A stretch of 64,000 nucleotides of DNA from Labia minor. Its lineage: Eukaryota; Arthropoda; Insecta; Dermaptera; Spongiphoridae. The DNA lies in contig OY720344.1 of the NCBI GenBank assembly GCA_963082975.1, positions 15,611,580 through 15,675,579 of the forward strand, given 5' to 3'. This document shows positions 1 through 12,362 of the stretch, one piece after another. Each line of letters starts with the position of its first letter. Position 1 is the first letter of the stretch. Under the pieces are notes generated by a model. The model had not been told where the DNA came from, did not search any database, and saw only the letters and a program-made list of their open reading frames with translations. The translations under genes were made by a program, and so were the position numbers.

Positions 1-150
1 TTCTATATATAGCAGTTTTATACAATTTTTAATCATGTGAAAAACTATCAAACTTTAGTGAAAATGATTCAGAGGCCTTTAAAACGTATAAAAACATTAA
101 AATTTCGACATCGAAAATTTTTGTGATCACAATACTATCTAAAAGTAGTA
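1..150 (-). mobile_element. Remnant of Helentron-like family B
   Basis: Read on the minus strand, bases 1-50 match 56088-56142 and bases 51-150 match about 55745-55835, both inside the full-length family B element at 55736-56373. The microsatellite and middle part of that element are missing here, so this is an internally deleted copy cut off by the window edge. It has no coding capacity. Confidence 0.7.
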
Positions 151-1990
151 AAAATGAAATTAAAAAAAACTATTAATTGAATTAATTTCTATAAACAATT
201 TATGATTATTATTATTATTTCAAGATTTAATTATAAGCTCTTTCTATATATCTATATTCTATATCTATTTATATATATATATATATATTGTTATCTTTTA
301 TAAATCAATCTCAAAATTTTTTATCATTTTCTAAATACATATCTAGTAAATAAATAAATATTAAAATATAACAAAAATATTATTTTTTTTTTTAATTTAA
401 ATAATTCGAATTTTTCTTTATCTTTGGAGTTAAAATCAGATTATTTTATTTCAGAGGGTTTCTTTTGCTTCACACTAAACTGAATTTGGGGAATTTCATT
501 TTAAATGATCATTTGACAAATTCCACGTTCTCGACTGACATTCACCTCACTAAAGGGATGGTAGTGAAAAAGGCCATCCCCTTTTGAAGCATTTCCAGAC
601 ACTTGCTTCTTAACGTGATAATAAATAAAAAGCTTAATTTCCCGGGGCGCGAACCTTCGACAACGATGTGACATGTTTTCATTTGGCGCTTGAATTACGA
701 GAATGGTTATGTCGAAAAGCGAAAGGGAGTTCAAGTCAGTCGAGGTGGTCCGCCTTGGATTAAAAGCATCCTTTACCTTTTAGTTTAATGTTGTCCTCCC
801 TCCAACCTATCTTTCTGTTTCAGAGTATTCTTTAAGAAAGTGCACGAGTGGAAGAGAGACAGTAGTAGTTGTAGTAGTAGTAGTATTAAGGAAATGCCAC
901 ACGAAAAATGAACACGCGCCATTACCTTTTTTGCCGGTAAATCTTCGTGCTTTTACATTTCCAAGTTAAAATGTTCTCTCATTCACATCTCCAACAAACA
1001 AATCCACATTTTATATTATTTCAAGCTGATTCAAATCGTTCTTATGTATATATATAAATATATATATTGAAAAATATGAAAAATATAAAAAATAAATCAA
1101 TTCAAAAGATATTATATTTTAGTAAAAAATGTTTCATTTTTTTTCTATTCTAATAAGTCTAAATTATTCAATAGGAATTCCTGGGTATATATTTCTATAA
1201 ATCCAGCAATCTTAGGCATATAAATTATTCAAATAAAGTTTTTCAATACGAAAAATTGTATTAAAATTGGGATTCAATGAAGAAACAATTAGAAAAACGT
1301 AATAATTTCCAGTAGGATGCTAATAAAATTATAATTTAAAAAATTAAAAAAAACATGAATTTATTCGAGAACGATCTTATAAAATTTGAAAACAATTTTT
1401 AATACACGTTTTTAAAAAAAATGATTAATAAAAAAAAAATAGATATCATAAGGTTCAGGAAAAATTAATTAAATAATTTAATATTTAGATTTATTTGGAA
1501 AATTTGTTAAATTAGATTTCTTAACTTTAATTTCTTTAATGGTGAAAAGAGGCTGTTTATGGAATATCATGAGTACCATAATATTCTGATCTACGATTGG
1601 GATGTATAATATAAATACAAAATAAAAGTAAATAAAATAAAACATATGTATACCTAAAGTATTTCTTATTAAGTTTTTTTTTTCAATTTGATTCGAGGCG
1701 GGTATTCAATGGAGGTGTAATGGTCGTGGGGGTAAAGGTCCGCAGGTGGAAGATTTTGTTTAAATATCTCTACTACTCTTATGTTACTATTTTGAAATTT
1801 AATAAAATCACAAAAGATGCCTAAAATATCAGACTTTCATGAGATGTCTCAACCTATATTGTATCTTTTTTATCGGAAGGTCAAAAAAAAACAATCCAAA
1901 ACAAAAACTACGGATCTTTGCCCCACAGTACTGTGTAAATATATATGTATATACCAGGGGTAAAAATATGAAACTGGATTTTTTTTTTGT
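151..1990. other. AT-rich intergenic stretch with one GC-richer island
   Basis: Mostly A/T-rich low-complexity sequence with no convincing exon. Bases about 490-1000 are clearly richer in G/C and higher in complexity, contain a short AGT/TAG trinucleotide run near 865-890, and match no other part of the window. This island could be a conserved regulatory element or an untranslated exon. The open frame at 501-734 (minus) has no recognisable protein features and was not accepted. Confidence 0.4.
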
Positions 1991-1999
1991 AAAAATTGC

Positions 2000-2606
2000 G
2001 TCTGTTATTTCAAAATTATAAAAAATATTTTATTCAAAATAGTCTCCATTGGAATTTATACATTTTTTCCCACCTCTTCGACAGTTTATGAATGCCACTC
2101 CAAAAAAACGATTCTTCCTTTGAAGCGAACCAGTTGTTGAGCCATTTTCGTACATTTTCATGCGAATCGAAGTGTTGGTCGGCGAACGCATGTCCCAGTG
2201 ATGCGAATAGATGGTAATCAGACGAGCATAGTCTGTAGAATAAGCCGCACTTCCCAATTGATCGCCTCGATCGTATCCGTGACCCGTTTTGCTGTGTGTG
2301 ATGGGGCATTAGGCTTTGGTAGCGATTAGTGTTAATGGTTTCGCCAGGTTTTAGTAACTCATAATATATTATACCATTTTTTTACACTTTTTCGGTGGTT
2401 TCTCACGCCCCTTGTTTTCTCACGTAAAAATCACCACTTTTAAATTTTTTAAACCACTCAAAGCATTGAGTTTTGCCAAGAGTATGTTCACCGCATGCTT
2501 CGACAAGCATTCTATGCGATTCTGCCTCAGTTTTCTTCAAATGATAGCAGAAAAACAATGCTGTCCGCAAATCATAGTTCGTAGGCACATAACTCGACAT
2601 GTTTGA
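2000..2606 (-). pseudogene. Internally deleted mariner transposase
   Basis: The minus strand from 2600 encodes a mariner N-terminal helix-turn-helix region with the typical words GKTQCFEWFKKFKSGDF. After about 100 bp another minus frame (2034-2309) gives the C-terminal end, with AFADQHFDSHENVRKW, WFASKEESFFW and GIHKLSKRWEK. The central catalytic DD34D core is missing and there are stops and frame changes, so the copy is dead. Terminal inverted repeats could not be located with confidence. Confidence 0.8.
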
Positions 2607-2789
2607 GGTTATTTAAAAATATTCCGGAGTTTGGAACTTAGATTATTGTGTGTTGACAATCTTCGTCAGCTGTTAGAGGGAGAAGATGACGATACAGAAG
2701 CGGTCTTACGGTCTTTAAACTGATAGCGAGCACCATCTATAGGAAAATTAGGGAATCTGGCTTAGCACACCTCTGTTCATTTTTTGAAG

Positions 2790-3880
2790 GGCTATATACA
2801 TACAAGTAGATATTTTTCTTTTTTTTAAATATTGATACATTTTATTTACATAGTAAATAGAGCTATAGATTTATGAAAAAAATGTAAAATTAATTTAATT
2901 TATAATTTCGCTTCAAAAAGATGAATTAAATGAATATATTTAAGTTAACACAAAACAAGACAACATAACCCAAGATAATATTCTTTTGAACAAAATACAT
3001 ACATTAGACTCGATTGTAAATATTTCTAAATATGATTATCAAGTTAATAAAATGAAACGATAAATTGTAAGATGATATACTCTTTCCATATGAAAATATC
3101 TTAAACAAAGAGTATTTTCTATTAAATATAATGAATGAATTAATGCCTAAAGAGAAAATTACACGTTGGTTTATTGTAATTATTTTATAGGGTAGTTGAA
3201 ATGATGGTGCACTTTAATTTACTTAGACAATGTTCAACAAAGAGAGGTGTGGGGATGCTGGATGAGAAGGGAGAGAGGAAGAAAGAGCGAACGACCTTTC
3301 TAAGTGAATAAGGAAGTCTCATTTCTGTTCTCTCCTATAAATTTGAATTGCAAAGTCAAATTGGAAAATACTGAAATAAGAGAGAAAGAGATTAATGAAT
3401 AGTTAGTTTATGCTAGAAGTTTTATATATTATAAGGAAATATTATTGTATGAGTAATCATTAGATTTTAATTATAAGAGTAGTCGAAATATTTACAAATA
3501 CAACCAACTTTGTTCAAGTTATAATTTATAATATACAAATATGTATAATAATTTTATGATGTTTTATTTTATTTTTACACGCTTTTATTTAGTTTCACAC
3601 CGTGTCCTGTCGTCAAATCTTGTAAGATGAATTTGACTTACTTACCAATGTTCGAATGAGCTGAAATTTTGCATACATATGTAACTCCGATGGCAATGCA
3701 ATTTGCAAGTTCATCCCAGGTCATAGTTGACCTCGGAGGTATTATTAATTAATTAATAATATATTATTATATTATTATTATTAATTATTAATTAATTAAT
3801 TAATTCTTAACACTATAACCTGAAATCATAAACTGTGCCAAATTTCTGTTAAGACTAAAAATTAGGAAATAAAAAAAAAT
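2790..3880. other. AT-rich stretch without genes
   Basis: No coding sequence was recognised. A purine-rich GA/GAGAG segment lies at 3230-3400. A higher-complexity block at about 3590-3735 reads like an old repeat. It is followed by a self-complementary ATTA/TAAT tract at 3739-3805. Confidence 0.35.
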
Positions 3881-3887
3881 ATAAAAA

Positions 3888-4226
3888 CAACTTTTTAAAA
3901 ACGTTTTTATTTAAATGCATTAAAAGGAGAAAATAATTTCTCCACACTCATCACGATTTCCTTACAATTAATCATATCTAAAAAATGAAAGCGTGGGTGC
4001 CAAACATGCAGGGAAAGGAAAAGAATACGAAGGACATTTCATTGTATATGCACAAACCCTTCTTTTTTTTCCTTTTCCACTAATCCTCTATACTTGATAA
4101 CTATGTATATTTGAAGAAGAGTTGGTGTTTTTTCCCTGTAAGTTTGACGCCCACGTGTGTGTGTGGAGAAATTATTTTCTCCTTTTTAATGCATTTAAAT
4201 AAAAGCGTTTTTAAAAAGTTTTTTTT
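3888..4226. mobile_element. Foldback/MITE with about 60-bp inverted repeats
   Basis: The arm from about 3888 to 3945 (ACTTTTTAAAAACG, then TAAATGCATTAAAAGGAG, then TTTCTCCACAC) is the reverse complement of about 4164-4226. The match continues more weakly outward on both sides. The roughly 220-bp centre has no coding potential. I see no clear target duplication, so the superfamily is unknown. Confidence 0.65.
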
Positions 4227-4249
4227 ATAATTTTTTATTTAGAATAAGT

Positions 4250-5490
4250 TTTGTTCATTTTTGCATATAATAATGAAATATCTACAATTTTAACCAACAT
4301 TAAATCTCACTAAAAATAGGAATGTTTTTTTTTTTTGTTCTTAAAATTATAAATTAAATTTATTCTTAAAAATAGTGAAACAATTATTCAAAGTTTGATT
4401 TTTTATACAAAAAATTAAAAAAAAAAAAATAAATTGCTACTATTATGATAATGACTTATTAATATTTTTTCTCTTTTATTTACCCTTATTATAAATTATT
4501 GTGTAATTTTGATTTATAAATCAATTAAATTCGACGATATATTATTTATTTATATATACTATATGACTCAATTTAATATATGGTTCGATTTAATTAATCA
4601 ACGAATTACAAAATTAATCCTTGCAAGCCTGCAAGACGTTTTCGTACAAAAAGAAAAGGATTCTCAACGAATGAAGATGAAGGAAACGAATGGCAGGTGT
4701 TCTCATTCGATTTGCCTGCGTTTTATGACAGGTGAGAGAGGGTTGAATTACGTGCAACCCCTCACACCCAGTCATTAATTAGCAGGGCTAAGCTCTCTTT
4801 CTCTCTCCTTCTCTCACTTCCTTTCATATACACCATTCAAGCGTTCTTCGGCTTTGTATTCTAGCTAAATAAATTGCCATACAGACAAATATAATAAATA
4901 ATAATAATTTAAATGATTTTTTTCTATTTTAGACATATGGAATCAAGTGGAATACATTCAAATACATCATTAAAATAATAATTTTAAATGAATTTCAAGA
5001 TGAGATTACAAAAAAAAAAAAAAAATATAAAATATTATTTATATAAAAAATATGATAAATTATATATAATTATTTCCCCTTAATAAATACAGATTAATTA
5101 AAAGTCCTTAGCAGGGGTTTGACCACTGAAGGTAACTAACTATATAAGTATTAATTAATCATAAAGATTTACTATACTTCGTATTAATATAATTGATGAA
5201 TTAAAAGAAATTGAAAATATGATTTATAAATGATTCATGTGAAAAAAAAGAAAAATGATTCCACTAATTCGTTAAATAAATTTCATCTTACAAGAGAAGA
5301 GAGAAAATTAATTCGGATAGACATGCTACTATTTATATATATAATAATACTATATGTTCACTAGTAAATAAAATTAAAGGGAAAAATGATAGATTAACAA
5401 TTTTCAATAACAAATTTCTTACATGTAACAAATAAATTTGCTCTGGCAGAAATGATTAGTTGTTTCAAGTAGAAATTAAAAGATTCATCA
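4250..5490. other. AT-rich stretch without genes
   Basis: Mostly poly-A/T sequence. A GC-richer block at 4620-4860 ends in a CT-rich tract (CTCTCTTTCTCTCTCC). An open frame of 89 codons at 4509-4778 crosses this block but shows no domain, splice context or similarity I recognise, so I leave it uncalled. Confidence 0.35.
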
Positions 5491-5494
5491 GATA

Positions 5495-7108
5495 CTAGGG
5501 TTGTTCAATAGAAAAGGTGAATTTTGAATTATTTCGAAAAGTATTTATTTATTAATCAATATGCAATTTGTTCCCTTCAAGGTAATTCCCCTTAGATATA
5601 ATGCATTTATGCCAGCGCTTTTTCCAATCGTCGAAGCACTTCTGAAATGCGCTTTCAGCTCGTTCTTTGATTTCGACTTTATCTCATCAAATGTGGCAAA
5701 GCACTTTCCTTCCAATGGTCTCTTCAGTTTTGGGAATAGGAAAAAGTCGCAGGGAGCCAAAACTGGTGAATACGGTGGTTGAGGCATGATTACTGTGTTG
5801 TTTGGCCAAATCGCGAACAAGCAATGATGTGTGAGCTGGTGCAGAACCCTTTATTTATTTGTTTTTCCACAATTCAGATCGTTTAAGCCATATTGCTTCA
5901 CGCATACGTTGCATAACATCCTTGTGATATTCCCAGTGGCGTACCTAGGGGGGTGCGGTGGGTGCGGCATTTTTTATATTATATATTTTTTATATTTAGT
6001 TATAGTTGTAAAAAGCAACGTATTCATTTCATATTTATTTTTTTTCTTTCTTGAATAATAAATGATTATTATGATTATTATAAGTTTACTATTTGATTTA
6101 TATAAATTATGATTAACTATATGATTTCGAATATTATTCCTCGGTGTATGTAAATGCATTTTAGTGTAAATTTTGAATTCTAATTCCAAGAACAGGATAA
6201 TAATTTTATTTTATTGTATTCATTAAAATTTGTTGAATTCGTAAACGCATCTTTACGATTTTGTTCAGCAATTTTTCCTAACTAAAATTTTTTGATATCA
6301 GTTTATAAATGTCATTTCTTTTGAAAAGTTTATATGTGATTACTTAGAAGTGATATACCAATATTTTTTTAAATCATCGATTTTTCTTTTGAAAAGCAGG
6401 CCGCGGAAAAAATATAAATATAAATTTTGAGAGCATTATACACGATTTTTCTAGTATGAAAGCTAGAAGAGTAAATATTATATTAATATGTTTACGAGTG
6501 CATACAAATATGGGTAAAAAAATTTACTCTCTGTGTATTAATTAATATTGATTAAATAACTTAATAATTTATTTATGTGCATTAATTTATAAATACCACT
6601 ATTTGATTGACTTATATAAAAAGGGCGGCAAACTGGAGATCGCCACGGGCGGCAAAAGTTCTAGGTTCGCCACTGGATATTCCTTATTAACGACCTGTTG
6701 GCAAGAACTCATGATGCACCACACCATTGTAACTGAAGAAAACAGTGAGCAAAACCTTCACATTTGATCGAACTTCTCGGACTTTTGTAAAGTGTTTGTA
6801 CCACTTATAAACATTTTTTTAGACAAAGTAGACTCGCCGAATTCCACAGTGAACATTTTAAGTGCGTTAGAGCACTTTATTCCATTTTTAACGCAAAATT
6901 TAATACAGATTCTTTAAAACAATCGAAGAGCACACAAAAACGTGACTAACTTTTTCAGTTGTCAAAAACAAACTACTAATCCAAAATGACTGATAATGTC
7001 AACATATGATAAATATATGTGTACCAACATTACAAAAGAAATTTCGATAATTGAATGTACACAGCCTGCGAAAATTCAAAATTCACCTTTTCTTTTGAAC
7101 AGACCTCG
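5495..7108 (-). mobile_element. Degenerate mariner element with TIRs and TA duplication
   Basis: The left end at 5495 (GTTCAATAGAAAAGGTGAAT) and the right end near 7108, read in reverse, share about 36 bp of terminal inverted repeat, including AGAAAAGGTGAATTTTGAAT. Both ends are flanked by TA (5493-5494 and 7109-7110). The minus-strand frame at 5545-5820 encodes the mariner C-terminal signature PPYSPVLAPCDFFLFPKLK. More degraded transposase lies on the other side of a hAT insertion at 5934-6675. Without that insertion and its duplicated 8 bp, the mariner would be about 860 bp, so it is also internally deleted. Confidence 0.9.
5934..6675. mobile_element. hAT non-autonomous element nested in mariner
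   Basis: The ends are CAGTGGCGTACCTA and, at the other side, the inverted TAGGTTCGCCACTG. The 8-bp target duplication GATATTCC is perfect (5926-5933 and 6676-6683), as expected for hAT. The element is 742 bp and shows no transposase. A second family member lies at 19472-20144 and shares most of the interior, including GGGCGGCAAAAGTTCTAGG near the right end. Confidence 0.92.
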
Positions 7109-7110
7109 TA

Positions 7111-8100
7111 TATTCTAGTTTTATTATAATTAAATATATTATTTTTGTTTAAATTATAATAATAAATTCAATGTTAATTAAATTAAATTTAAAAATGACA
7201 ATACAATAAAACTATTACTTTTAAAATACAATATTAATTAAAATTACTATATGTTTTATTTTGTATATATTATTTTGTTTCAATAGGTAATTTCAATATA
7301 AAATATTTTAAATTCATACTCAATTATCTTATAATAGTGTGTAATAAATTTTATACAATAAATAATTTAATATATCGATAAATGTCAGGTGTTTAAATAA
7401 GTTTCAATAGAATATATTTTGGATATATATATATATCAATATCTACTTTTAATATTTTCCCAATTCCAATAAACTATATAAACATTTAGTAATATATATC
7501 TTAATAGTAATTATATATATTTATATATATAGTATATAGTATATTTAATACTAGCAAGTGAATATTTTATTTTTCAACTTTCGACCACTATGGTGTGGAT
7601 ATTGTTTCACTGTTATTCATATAAAAAGATATATGGCCCGTATGCAATTACAGAAAGTGCTACGTGTTGTATTTCATTTAATTGCTTTCGGGGTTGGAAG
7701 GTTAATAAATTGCTTATAGCACGTATATAGGGAATAGTTTTTAAGTTATTTTAGCACAATATTATATTCTTGTAAATTCTAATAAAAGTAAAAATATGAT
7801 ATTTCTGGTTATTTAGCACTTATATATTAAGTTAAAAAAAACAAGTATAATTTCAATTAATTAAAAACTCAAAGTAATATACACATGTACACGTAGATAG
7901 CAAACAAATAAAACTGATAGATAGATATGATTTTGATTACATTTATTTATTGAATATATACTTAAATAATATATATATATATATACTACATAAACAATCT
8001 AAAGTAGATTTTTAAAATTAAAAAAAAAAAATGATTTTATAAACATTGATAAATAAAAAAAAATTATATAACAATTATTTCTAAAATTTTAGATTATTAA
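7111..8100. other. AT-rich stretch without recognised genes
   Basis: Low-complexity A/T sequence with TA and ATA runs. The only normal-complexity block is about 7560-7740, which has no extended reading frame and no match elsewhere in the window. Confidence 0.35.
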
Positions 8101-8119
8101 TCATTGACTAATAATTAAT

Positions 8120-8390
8120 AAGGAGGCAGCTAGCCGAGAGTGTAGCATAACAATTTTCTACACAAGAAGTCGGCGTTCGATTCCAACTAAGAACAAATTT
8201 TTCTAATAAAATTTAATTTAACAACAGCTGCCTCCGGCTCCAGGAACTGTCAGTTCCTAGTTCTATACGTGCGGAAGGCAACGGGAAACCACCGCATTAA
8301 CATTCCCAAGAAAAATCATCATGGCTGGGCAGTTTCTAAGGCTATCCTAGTCATGATGGTAGCCAAACTCCGAAAGGGAAGAATAATTAA
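8120..8390 (+). mobile_element. tRNA-derived SINE (family 1)
   Basis: The head contains a plausible RNA polymerase III A box (TAGCCGAGAGTG, 8131-8142) and a B box (GTTCGATTC, 8175-8183) at tRNA-like spacing. The body at 8221-8383 carries GGCAACGGGAAACCACCGC, a motif I associate with arthropod SINE bodies. The 3' end runs into AAGGGAAGAATAATTAATAAA. The tRNA fold is not intact, so this is a SINE rather than a tRNA gene. No clear target duplication was found. Confidence 0.65.
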
Positions 8391-8909
8391 TAAAGAAATA
8401 CATAAAGGAGATATTTAATTTAACAAATCTTTTCATTTTTTTGTAATTAGTAAATTATAAAACAGAATTAAAAATATTAAAATAAAAAATAAGTATAAAA
8501 ATTGTAACCATCTTATTTTATTTTTTATATTTATCAATCCACTATTATTTTTTTTTAACCTTCTTTATAAGATTTATAAATCATGAGTTTCAAGTTAACC
8601 AGAAAACTTATTTTGAACATAGTACCATTTTTCATCTCATGAAAACACTATTAATCTTAACCTATGCCTCTTACAATATTTCGTTCTTTCAAGATTCCAC
8701 CACTTTATCTTTTTTTTTTTGTTTTGTTTTATTTTTGAATTATCATTCCATTATCTAGGATTTTTTTTTTGTAAATTTTATATACCAAAAGAATAAAATA
8801 TTATTCTTTTTATAGCCAAATGGTCAGGATATTATGATTTTTTTTAGTTTAGTGAATAACAATCGATAAAATAACAAAATGAATCTGATTTGAACTTGGA
8901 AACAATTAT

Positions 8910-9070
8910 CTATAATTCTATACTTCGGCGCTCTTCGCACCTAGACTCTGTCCCCTATAACTCCGAAATAATACATAGAATTTGGTTCAAAGTTTGTATG
9001 TCAAAGGTTTTCATTCATTTTGATTCAATCAGTATATTAAAACATTCATTTCTTTTTGTGTTCATATTTG
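8910..9070 (+). repeat. Interspersed repeat family C, copy 1
   Basis: The sequence beginning CTTCGGCGCTCTTCGCACCTAGAC and running to TTTTGATTCAATCAGTATAT recurs at 42290-42420 (plus), 60121-60290 (plus) and about 25280-25375 (minus). Shared words include CATAGAATTTGGTTCAAAG and GGTTTTCATTCATTTTG. It is probably part of a Helentron-like non-autonomous element. Bases 9200-9560 continue with a GT-rich microsatellite and the phrases AAATTTGGTACACC and CGGTTAACCGGAAGTGG, which resemble phrases in families A and B. Confidence 0.6.
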
Positions 9071-9624
9071 CAAATTCAAAAATTTTTAAATTCTGAGCAA
9101 TGTGCAGACAAAAACCATTTATATATATATATATATATATATATAGACTCCAATACATTTATTTATATCTTAAATTTAGAAAGAATCAAGTCTAGAAACT
9201 CGGAAAATACCATTTTTCGAATTATGTCTGTGTGTGTATATGTATGGATGTATGGATGTATGTAATGTTTGTCTGTGAGCAAATTTACTCAGAAACTAAT
9301 CACAAGCTAGGACTTCGAAATTTGGTACACCGATATTATTCACAGTTTGTAGATTTCTATCAAAATTTCGTCAAAATCGGTTAACCGGAAGTGGTACTTT
9401 ATCTACACTGGTTGCGTTTACCTTTCAAGTTTGCTTCGAGGTATTTGCTTCATATTTTGTAAATAGATTTAAAAATATGAAAAAAATTCAGATACCAAAT
9501 TTCATCATGATCTGACTACCAGAAGTGACATTTTACCTATACAAGTAGCGTTAGGTGTAAATTATAAATATATATGTAATACTATTCCCCTCTTTCCCCT
9601 TCCAATATGATTGTCAAGTAGTTA

Positions 9625-9842
9625 TGTAATGTCTGAGATAGGTGGCGTTGAATAGTTGTTTCCTGTTTGTCATGATCAGTTGTCGGAAGGAACACTTATT
9701 TGATTCCACTTATTTCAGGTAAATAATATTAATTTATTAACTAATGTAAATATGTAAAGTGTAAATAATAAATACCCACTTATTTCAGAATCATTTAAGG
9801 TTTCATTTACGAGAAAACACCCTTCCACGTCACCTTCTTACA
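9625..9842 (+). other. Possible solo LTR
   Basis: This segment starts TGTAATG and ends TCTTACA, contains AATAATAAATACC as a candidate polyadenylation region, and is higher in complexity than its surroundings. No internal retroelement sequence adjoins it and I did not find a second copy, so this is a weak call. Confidence 0.25.
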
Positions 9843-9872
9843 TATATATATAATAGTGTTAAATCACCAAGC

Positions 9873-9925
9873 ACTTTCGAGTTCCGTAGAGCCACAAAGA
9901 TAGATAGAGATAGTTAGAAGTGAGA
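9873..9925 (+). mobile_element. LINE 3' tail fragment
   Basis: The words CTTTCGAGTTCCGTAGAG and CACAAAGATAGATAGAGATA match the 3' end of the LINE at 39722-40125, which ends in the same phrase followed by GATAGATAG. The tail is a short tandem repeat, not poly(A). Only the extreme 3' end is present, as is usual for 5'-truncated LINE insertions. Confidence 0.7.
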
Positions 9926-9929
9926 AGTG

Positions 9930-11420
9930 AGAAGAAGAAGAATAATCAACTAAATTTTCACACAAAGGGAATAGAATATCTTTTCAAATCACAATGACAT
10001 TCTTTTTTGAAAGATTAATGTTTTTTTTATCTCTCATGATTACAAGCATAAAATTAATTAGCCTTAAATTTACATTTAGTCAACATAAAGGAACTAATAA
10101 GAGTACTAAATTTTGTATGTATAATCAAGCAATTATTGTTAATTTATGGTGTTCAATCCGACGCGACAAGAGCTTTTATAAAACAAACACAGCCCGGCAA
10201 ACGGCTCAACTCTATTATCAGATCAGGAATAGCATACAAGTAAAAGGGTGCTAATGAGTTAATCGGACCAGGTGCAGGTCACGCAACGGTCAAAACTTCT
10301 GCACCCACCCCATCCCCTTTCCTCCACCACTTCATCCCGCTCTCTGTCTCAGTTAACTTTATTCGAGGGATAGGACGGACTTTGAATAAACGTTCATCTC
10401 TCTCCTCTTCTCCACTCCTACTATACTCTCAAACCCTGGGAGATTTTAATTGTTTTTATTGAATCAAGGAATAGAATACGACTGATCCTAAAAGAGAAAC
10501 ATGCAGGCAGGCAGGTGAAATAACAAAATCCAACAAAACGGAAGGATAGAGAAAAAGAGAGAGAATTTGCTTGCTTAGTCGTCGTTTAAATTACAAAATG
10601 AATAAAAGATAATAGTTAAATTATTTTAATGGTAAATAAGCTAAATTGAATAAAAAAAAAATATAATATAAAATTTTGAATTCCTTTTTTTTATTCGCAT
10701 TTACATATACCTACATATATTATTATTATAATTATAATGTTTTTCTCAACTTCACTTTATGTCTGTCTGTCTGTCTGTTCGCTCTTAACCAACTCAATAT
10801 TTATCCGTCAGATGGCGTGAATGAAATCGATATTTCATCAACTTTAAATTAAGATAGACATTTGAACATTTTTATAGATATTTTTATTATTATATATTAT
10901 ATATATATATCTTTATACAATATACTTGTTTATATGGTACTATCTATAAATTTTGAATTCAAGAAATGCATGTTTTAATGTTTTTATTGATATATTTTCG
11001 TTGATACTAAATGTAGAAAAAATCCCTTCTGATTTTGATTAATTAATATCTATAGAAATTTTTTAATTATATTCCTATAATTTTGAAAAAATTAATCTAC
11101 TCTAAAAAGAGAAAATTACAAAAAAAATAGTTACTTATAAAATAAATTGATTTATGTTTACATGGAATTATCATTAATCTCATATTATATATATTTAAAG
11201 AATATACTACCTAAATTTAAAATTTCATATAAGAAATTTAAACACAAACGAATGTAATTTCACAATACTACTTGTAATTTAAAAATTGTCAATTATTTTG
11301 AATTTTTATTTCTATTATTAACAGAAAGTAAATTTTGAAAATATCTATCTAACATAGTAAATATTCGAAAATTATTTATTAGTCTTAATATATATTCTTA
11401 ACATCAATTTTTTGATCTTT
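9930..11420. other. Stretch without recognised genes
   Basis: An 86-codon open frame at 9994-10254 has no domain I recognise. A GC-richer, CT-rich block lies at 10255-10580 and a (GTCT)n microsatellite at 10761-10779. The rest is A/T-rich. The block at 10255-10580 is single-copy in this window and could be a regulatory element. Confidence 0.35.
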
Positions 11421-11430
11421 GGAACAACAG

Positions 11431-11761
11431 TTCTTCTAACATCCTTTCTATACAAAATCATGCTAGTGGAGAAGCAAAGTTTAAGAACAAGAAACTAAAA
11501 TGTGAAAAGGGGAAAAAAGCTAGAAAAGAAACAACGACGGAAAAAGTTCCAAAAAAAAAAGGAAAAAAGTCTAAGTCAAAGAAGAAGAAAAGAGTAGAGT
11601 CAAGAACCGATGAGACTTGCAAGGATAATTATGTTCCTCATAATTATCGTTATAGGAAGATGATGTCCGCAGTTCCAAGTTTTCTGAACACACCCATCGA
11701 GAGAAATGGTCGAAATATCTTCAATGCCTTTGCTGGTCCCATGAAGATTGTGAGAAAATAA
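11431..11761 (+). CDS. Lysine-rich terminal exon of an unrecognised protein
   Basis: A candidate splice acceptor (GATCTTTGGAACAACAG, ending at 11430) is followed by 109 open codons ending at TAA 11759-11761. The exon starts with the last base of a split codon. The first half is very basic, with several KKK clusters such as KSKSKKKKR, and could be a nuclear localisation signal. The second half is not low-complexity and includes YVPHNYRYRKMMSAVP, FLNTPIERNGRN and FNAFAGPMKIVRK at the C terminus. AATAAA overlaps the stop region (11756-11762) and could be a polyadenylation signal. I do not recognise the family and could not find upstream exons with confidence. A pseudogene fragment is the main alternative. 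Confidence 0.5.
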
Positions 11762-12362
11762 AAGATTCTTTATTTCTAAGCAATTTTTATTCTGAACCTC
11801 AATGAATGTACTCAATTGAGAAATATATTATATTTTTAAGTCTTTTCAGAAATTTTTAATAATTATTTTTATTTTTGAGTTAATAATTGTGATGAATTAA
11901 ACAATTTTGCATGAATAAAATTAGTATATTTCGAAATACCTTGTTTTTCAAAAGACCTTTTGAAAGTTGACTAATATAAGACAATCTTATTTTGGAAACA
12001 CTTACTATCTCTTATTGGACATCCTGCTGATTGAACAGATAAACATAATTTTTTTCATAAGTTAAGTTAATTTTTTAAACCATTTGAATGTAAATTGATG
12101 GATATACGAATACACAAATTTATGTAGAGAGTATTTAACAAAACAAATAATAAAAAAATAAAAATTGAAAAAAAGAATTGAATGTCTTTTATCATTGTTC
12201 AAAAATAGTATCCCATATCGGGACACTTTCATTGATTGTATCTCAAACCTACTGAATTTTTTTGTTTCTTTTCACAGGTTACAATTATATTAGATATTTA
12301 TTATATCAGATATGATAGTAGATGTCTTTAGGAGCAAGAATCATTCATTTAATTCATTCATA

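Noticed and set aside
2640-2800. Right inverted repeat of the mariner remnant at 2000-2606
   Set aside because: No stretch here is convincingly inverse to the left side near 1950-2000.
8131-8190. Functional tRNA gene
   Set aside because: A and B boxes are present but the stems do not pair as a cloverleaf, and a SINE body follows.
9994-10254. 86-codon open frame
   Set aside because: No recognised motif and it begins in T-rich sequence; not supported as a gene.
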